From Nitrosospira sp. NpAV (lineage in GTDB: Bacteria; Pseudomonadota; Gammaproteobacteria; Burkholderiales; Nitrosomonadaceae), in assembly GCF_000832065.1 (NCBI RefSeq), contig NZ_JXQM01000019.1:1-64000 (forward strand): DNA of 64,000 bases. The letters run 5' to 3'. The translations under genes and the position numbers were made by a program. Every line of letters starts with the position of its first letter. The stretch's first letter is position 1. The notes under the pieces were generated by a model. It made no database searches. It had not been told where the DNA came from and saw only the letters and a program-made list of their open reading frames with translations. This document shows, piece after piece, positions 60,592 through 64,000 of this stretch.

Positions 60592-60995
60592 TTCATTTCC
60601 TATCAAAGTTGTAAAAGGAGCAGTTTTAGGGGGATGTTCACAAACAATGATTTCATTCTTCCATATTCCCGGCGCATTGCCCATTGGACTGAAGTACAGC
60701 ATGAAAAAACAGGGTATTTCCGGGAGTTAGCATAGATGCCGGGGTTCCTGCGAACAGTTCGCCCATCATAAAAAAAGCCCGGCTCGCAGGGTCAGTACGG
60801 CCGGGCCGGGCCGCTATCTTATGGAGGAAAGAGTAGGCACCCGAAGTTGCATCTTACAGTGTTTGAGCGTATTGCCCATTGGACCGAAGTACAGGATCGG
60901 TGTGTTATTTTGCAGGTCGGATTTATGTAATGTAATCCAGCAATGCACTTATATCATTCAATCCACCCTGACAGCCGATGCCCGGCATACCATGC
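60592..60995. other. Intergenic region with repeat copy B
   Basis: It holds the TTGGACTGAAGT motif at 60684-60695 close to the start of the PEP-CTERM gene and the second ~120-bp element (60771-60893). No gene is supported. Confidence 0.5.
60771..60893. repeat. ~120-bp repeated element, copy B
   Basis: It begins with AAAAAAGCCCGGCTCGCAGG and a degenerate hairpin, then an unconserved middle, CATCTTACA, and TTGGACCGAAGT at 60879-60890. Order and spacing match copy A (57786-57905). Confidence 0.6.
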
Positions 60996-61295
60996 CTATG
61001 ATATGTCGCCATCATCATTTCTCTCCTGCCACATGAGATATAGAACCCCCATCACGATGATCGCCACCGGCATGATGACATATAAGCCAAGCGCATACCC
61101 TGCCCCATCATCATGATCATGAGGCGGCGGCGTGCTTATTATTTTATAACCATGCCCCATGCTGACGATCAGGACGAGAACAACACCTGCGATGCGGCGG
61201 TTACGGATCAGGATGCGGCCAACCGTCTGGTTGAGCAGGTGTGCCGCATAGTAGCCAATGAAATAGATTGCGATATAGAAGATCAACGCGCCCAT
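60996..61295 (-). CDS. Small two- or three-helix membrane protein
   Basis: The 99-residue protein has hydrophobic helices at about 1-20, 35-50 and 68-90, separated by a His/Asp-rich loop (PPPHDHDDGAG) that might bind a metal. No family is recognised. It seems an isolated gene. Confidence 0.6.
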   Translation of the reverse strand: MGALIFYIAIYFIGYYAAHLLNQTVGRILIRNRRIAGVVLVLIVSMGHGYKIISTPPPHDHDDGAGYALGLYVIMPVAIIVMGVLYLMWQERNDDGDIS

Positions 61296-61378
61296 GGGGA
61301 GCCTCTGAATAAGCCCATGCTTTTACGAGCAGAGGCACTATGGCTTTGCGGGGATAAATGGCGGGACGCGTTACTGAC

Positions 61379-61597
61379 CTATTTGCCCTTCTTATTTTCG
61401 GAGTCTACTTTTTTCTCGGGTTTTTTGGCATCGGTCTCGCCCGGCTGCTCTATTTTTTTAGACCGCCCCGCTTTTGCATCATCCGCTTCGATACGTTTCG
61501 CGGCTTTCTCCCAAGGGTATTCCCGAGGTTCTTCTTTCCGCGCAAAAACCTGGCTGGAAAGCAATGCGGAGAATAAGATGAACAGGATTTTTCTCAT
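61379..61597 (-). CDS. Small exported Lys/Glu-rich protein
   Basis: ATG 61597 gives a 72-residue product with signal peptide (MRKILFILFSALLSSQVFA) and a highly charged, probably disordered mature part. Function unknown. A longer frame to 61639 would place 14 polar residues before the signal. Confidence 0.6.
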   Translation of the reverse strand: MRKILFILFSALLSSQVFARKEEPREYPWEKAAKRIEADDAKAGRSKKIEQPGETDAKKPEKKVDSENKKGK

Positions 61598-61614
61598 GAT
61601 ATTTCTGGAAGTAG

Positions 61615-61845
61615 TCAGACTTGAATTGTCGAATAACAATAGGCGTAATTAATCGGCTGATGCGCCTTCATCGAAGTGACTGAAATAATCCCAATCTTAT
61701 CCAAAATCTTTCCGTCCTTCAAGCTGCCGCAAAACGGCAATTCTGTCTGCTGAGGTGTGCAGCCAATACGAGAATTCCAAGCGAATTCCAGCTTCCGATC
61801 ATAAAATGCCAGGCTGGAGAAACTCAATACCCTCAATAAGGTCAT
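61615..61845 (-). CDS. Doubtful 76-residue frame
   Basis: This frame has no ribosome site but shows a fairly protein-like composition with three Cys (IGCTPQQTELPFCGSLKDG). It may be a small unknown protein or a remnant upstream of the next gene. Confidence 0.25.
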   Translation of the reverse strand: MTLLRVLSFSSLAFYDRKLEFAWNSRIGCTPQQTELPFCGSLKDGKILDKIGIISVTSMKAHQPINYAYCYSTIQV

Positions 61846-61929
61846 AATTTATATTGCTGCAGGTCGTTTGAATATTTCTTTATTCAACAAGAAGAACCGA
61901 CCGATCATCCCTTGGTAAGGAGGCAAATC

Positions 61930-62835
61930 ATGACTACCCATCACTTCTATGGCGCGGACCACTTCATACTCTATCTGGATGGAGGCCCCACAATCCTCAA
62001 AGACTTTGAAGGCGGCAACGTCAAGGGAGAGATTGAAACCGCCGGAACCGGTACCGGTTCTGGAGACCTGCCCAGCAAAAACATCGCGGCGTTGAAATTT
62101 GAACCCATCGTCCTCCACGCCGGCATATCCATGGGAAAAAGCCTGCGTGAATGGGTGATGGGCACGCTCGACCAGATAAACCTCCGGAAAAGCGGCTACG
62201 TCGTCGCTTGCAGCGTCGACTGCCAGGCTACGGCATTCCGGCACTTCGATAACGCGCTTATCACGGAAATCACAATCCCCAGGCTGGATGCAACCCGCAA
62301 GGATAGCGCTTTCTTTTCCATCAAGATCAACCCCGAGGAGATTACCTTCAAAGACGGTGACAAATCCGTGCTTGCTGGCGTGATAAATACCAGAAATAAG
62401 CAATGGTTATGTTCAAACTTCCGCATGCGCCTGGGCGATCTCCCCTGTGAGCGCGTGAGCAAGATCGACGCTTTCACGATAAAGCAACATGCCATGCTGG
62501 AAACAAGCGGCGATTTCCGTGTCTCGGGAAAAGAAATCACCAAGCTGGAGATCCCGAATCTTAAAGTCACATTTGCGGAGGCGGATATCAAACCATGGGC
62601 GGCCTGGTTCGATGAATTCATCGTCAAGGGGCGAAATGGCCAGGAGAATGAATTGACGGGGGTGATCGAATTCCTCGATCCAAGCCACTCGGAAGTTCTG
62701 GGCTCGGTCGACTTGCGCCAAGTCGGCATCTTCTCGCTTTCCGTAGAAAAACCCGAGGCAGGAGTCGATAAGATCTCGCACTACGTTGCCGAACTTTATG
62801 TCGAAAAGATGAGTATTAACCTCCTCAATGTGTGA
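61930..62835 (+). CDS. Standalone tail-tube-like (T4 gp19-type) protein
   Basis: The 301-residue protein seems to consist of two copies of a tail-tube/Hcp-like module. In the first, KFEPIVLHAGISMGKSLREW is followed by ALITEITIPRLDATRKDSAF; the second half repeats the pattern with FTIKQHAMLETSGDF, KLEIPNLKVTFAEADIKPWA and AELYVEKMSINLL. Such proteins form the inner tube of phage tails, T6SS or contractile injection systems. No other tail, baseplate or sheath gene is nearby, so its role is unclear. ATG 61930 has AAGGAGG 6 nt upstream. The family call rests on the pattern only. Confidence 0.65.
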   Translation: MTTHHFYGADHFILYLDGGPTILKDFEGGNVKGEIETAGTGTGSGDLPSKNIAALKFEPIVLHAGISMGKSLREWVMGTLDQINLRKSGYVVACSVDCQATAFRHFDNALITEITIPRLDATRKDSAFFSIKINPEEITFKDGDKSVLAGVINTRNKQWLCSNFRMRLGDLPCERVSKIDAFTIKQHAMLETSGDFRVSGKEITKLEIPNLKVTFAEADIKPWAAWFDEFIVKGRNGQENELTGVIEFLDPSHSEVLGSVDLRQVGIFSLSVEKPEAGVDKISHYVAELYVEKMSINLLNV

Positions 62836-62919
62836 TTGCCAGACAACCGGCATCCTGCAGCGCCCACGCTCTGCAACGGCTAGATAACGGATTTCCTTAC
62901 ACCACTCATCCTGCTGCTT

Positions 62920-63843
62920 TCACGGCTCGTCCGCTTTCATGGCGTTTCTCTGATTGATCAGCCCCGCCATCAAGACGTTGCCGCTCTCGCCAAAGTAAAT
63001 GGAATGATAAGGAAAAGGGATTTCGATATCCGCGTGCTCAAACGCAAGCTTAAGCCGGCGTCGATATTCCCGCCCCACATTCCATTGCTTGATCGGCCTG
63101 GTACGCAAACGTCCCTTGATGACCACCGCGGAATCCTGAAAGCTGTCAACACCGTATATCTCGATATCTTCCATCATTAAGGGGCCGAACGTCTCATCCT
63201 TACGTAATGCCGCGCCAACATTGCGCATGACGGTCATGACTTTATCCACATCTTCCCTGTAGGCGACGCGGATCTCAAACACATAGGCCGACCACTCCTG
63301 GGTCATATTCGCAAGTGTGGTAATGGTCCCATTGGGAAATACATGCACAGTCCCCGCTTCATCACGCAGAACGATAGTACGGAAATTAACCCGCTCCACC
63401 AGGCCACCGGTACCATTGACGATGGCCACATCACCCACCCTGATCTGGTTTTCCAGGATCATGAAAAATCCCGAAATCACATCACGCACCAGATTCTGCG
63501 CCCCAAAGCCGACGGCGAGACCGACCACACCCGCGCTCGCGAGAATGGGTGCTATCTCGACATTCAATTCCCTCAAAATCACCAGACCTACAATTACCCA
63601 GACAATAATCACCACCGCCTGGCGTAGCAGCCGGATCAGCGTTTCAATACGCTTGGCGGCTTCAGTCGCCATTTCTCCCTGCTCACTGGCCCTGCTGATG
63701 AGCGACTGTTGCAGCCGGCCCAGTAACAACTTGATGACTGCCAGCAATATCCATGCCGCCATGCTGATAAGCAGGATTCGCAGCGTTGCGAACATCAGTA
63801 TTTGCCAATTGAATTGATTGAGAAACCGGGCAATCAGATCCAT
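62920..63843 (-). CDS. MscS-family mechanosensitive channel
   Basis: The 307-residue inner-membrane channel opens under membrane tension to release solutes. Three membrane helices are present; the third, pore-lining one reads GVVGLAVGFGAQNLVRDVIS and is followed by GFFMILENQIRVGD, both MscS hallmarks. A C-terminal beta and alpha/beta vestibule follows. Length fits MscS proper. AGGAGG precedes the ATG. It lies at the window end, convergent with the tail-tube-like gene. Confidence 0.92.
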   Translation of the reverse strand: MDLIARFLNQFNWQILMFATLRILLISMAAWILLAVIKLLLGRLQQSLISRASEQGEMATEAAKRIETLIRLLRQAVVIIVWVIVGLVILRELNVEIAPILASAGVVGLAVGFGAQNLVRDVISGFFMILENQIRVGDVAIVNGTGGLVERVNFRTIVLRDEAGTVHVFPNGTITTLANMTQEWSAYVFEIRVAYREDVDKVMTVMRNVGAALRKDETFGPLMMEDIEIYGVDSFQDSAVVIKGRLRTRPIKQWNVGREYRRRLKLAFEHADIEIPFPYHSIYFGESGNVLMAGLINQRNAMKADEP

Positions 63844-64000
63844 TTTATCCCTCCTGATTTATCAGTCCACGAAAATCCCTCTGCCCCTTACATTTTGTAT
63901 ACATTATTGAAAAAACTGAATAAATCCTTCCCGAGCATTATTGACCCAACTGGCAGGGTTCTTTGATAGCCGGCGGCTGCAAATATGCCGGAAACTTGAT
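63844..64000. other. Window end, upstream of mscS
   Basis: This is the leader and promoter region of the MscS gene. No feature is supported in the last 157 bases. Confidence 0.4.

Noticed and set aside
1-64000. tRNA, rRNA, CRISPR, IS element, integrase
   Set aside because: Searched by eye for tRNA arms, repeat-spacer arrays and recombinase motifs; none found in the window.

Overview
The window is a stretch of bacterial chromosome, GC-rich apart from one clearly AT-rich block. It most likely comes from a betaproteobacterium close to the ammonia oxidisers (Nitrosospira/Nitrosomonas type). This placement is inference. It rests on several PEP-CTERM proteins, a CbpA-CbpM pair, a short triphosphate-tunnel enzyme close to the known Nitrosomonas europaea tripolyphosphatase, and a RoxA-like dihaem protein. 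I saw no rRNA, tRNA, CRISPR array, intact insertion sequence or integrase.

Region 1 (1-23.6 kb) is mostly chromosomal housekeeping and envelope genes: a truncated aromatic-repeat protein, a GGDEF protein with a globin-sensor-like N-terminus, pyruvate kinase, a phytase-like esterase, a RoxA-like dihaem cytochrome, SelO, CbpA-CbpM, two Gly/His-rich secreted paralogues, the MrfA-MrfB DNA-repair pair and two PEP-CTERM proteins. Inside it, at 10.7-12.7 kb, an unfamiliar overlapping gene pair joins a small EACC1-like membrane protein to an HExxH protein and looks like a conflict system.

Region 2 (about 24.0-29.7 kb) is an AT-rich defence island. It holds a degenerate ribbon-helix-helix fragment, a phage-type repressor with a C-terminal frameshift, two unknown genes with membrane segments, a SIR2-type NADase-like gene and a Pycsar system. 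In the Pycsar system the PycTM membrane effector comes first and overlaps the PycC nucleotide cyclase by 4 nt. The island ends against a truncated gene fragment.

Region 3 (30-52 kb) returns to chromosomal genes: small secreted proteins, phosphatidylserine synthase, a PhoD-like phosphatase, an M64 peptidase with FG-GAP repeats, glucan phosphorylase, a five-gene operon combining phospholipase D-VTT, CYTH/TTM and EEP enzymes, a CDF zinc transporter, an SRPBCC protein and two SnoaL-like genes (one frameshifted).

Region 4 (52.1-57.7 kb) is a small phage-derived module without integrase or structural genes. A repressor gene faces a DUF1376 replication-type operon. The control region has four CAAG-N5-CTTG operators, and the same promoter-operator design recurs 1.8 kb away in front of the distal genes. 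Two DUF4142 paralogues flank the module.

Region 5 (57.9-64 kb) holds a PagL-like lipid A deacylase, a third PEP-CTERM protein, a standalone tail-tube-like protein and an MscS channel, with related ~120-bp terminator-containing repeats.
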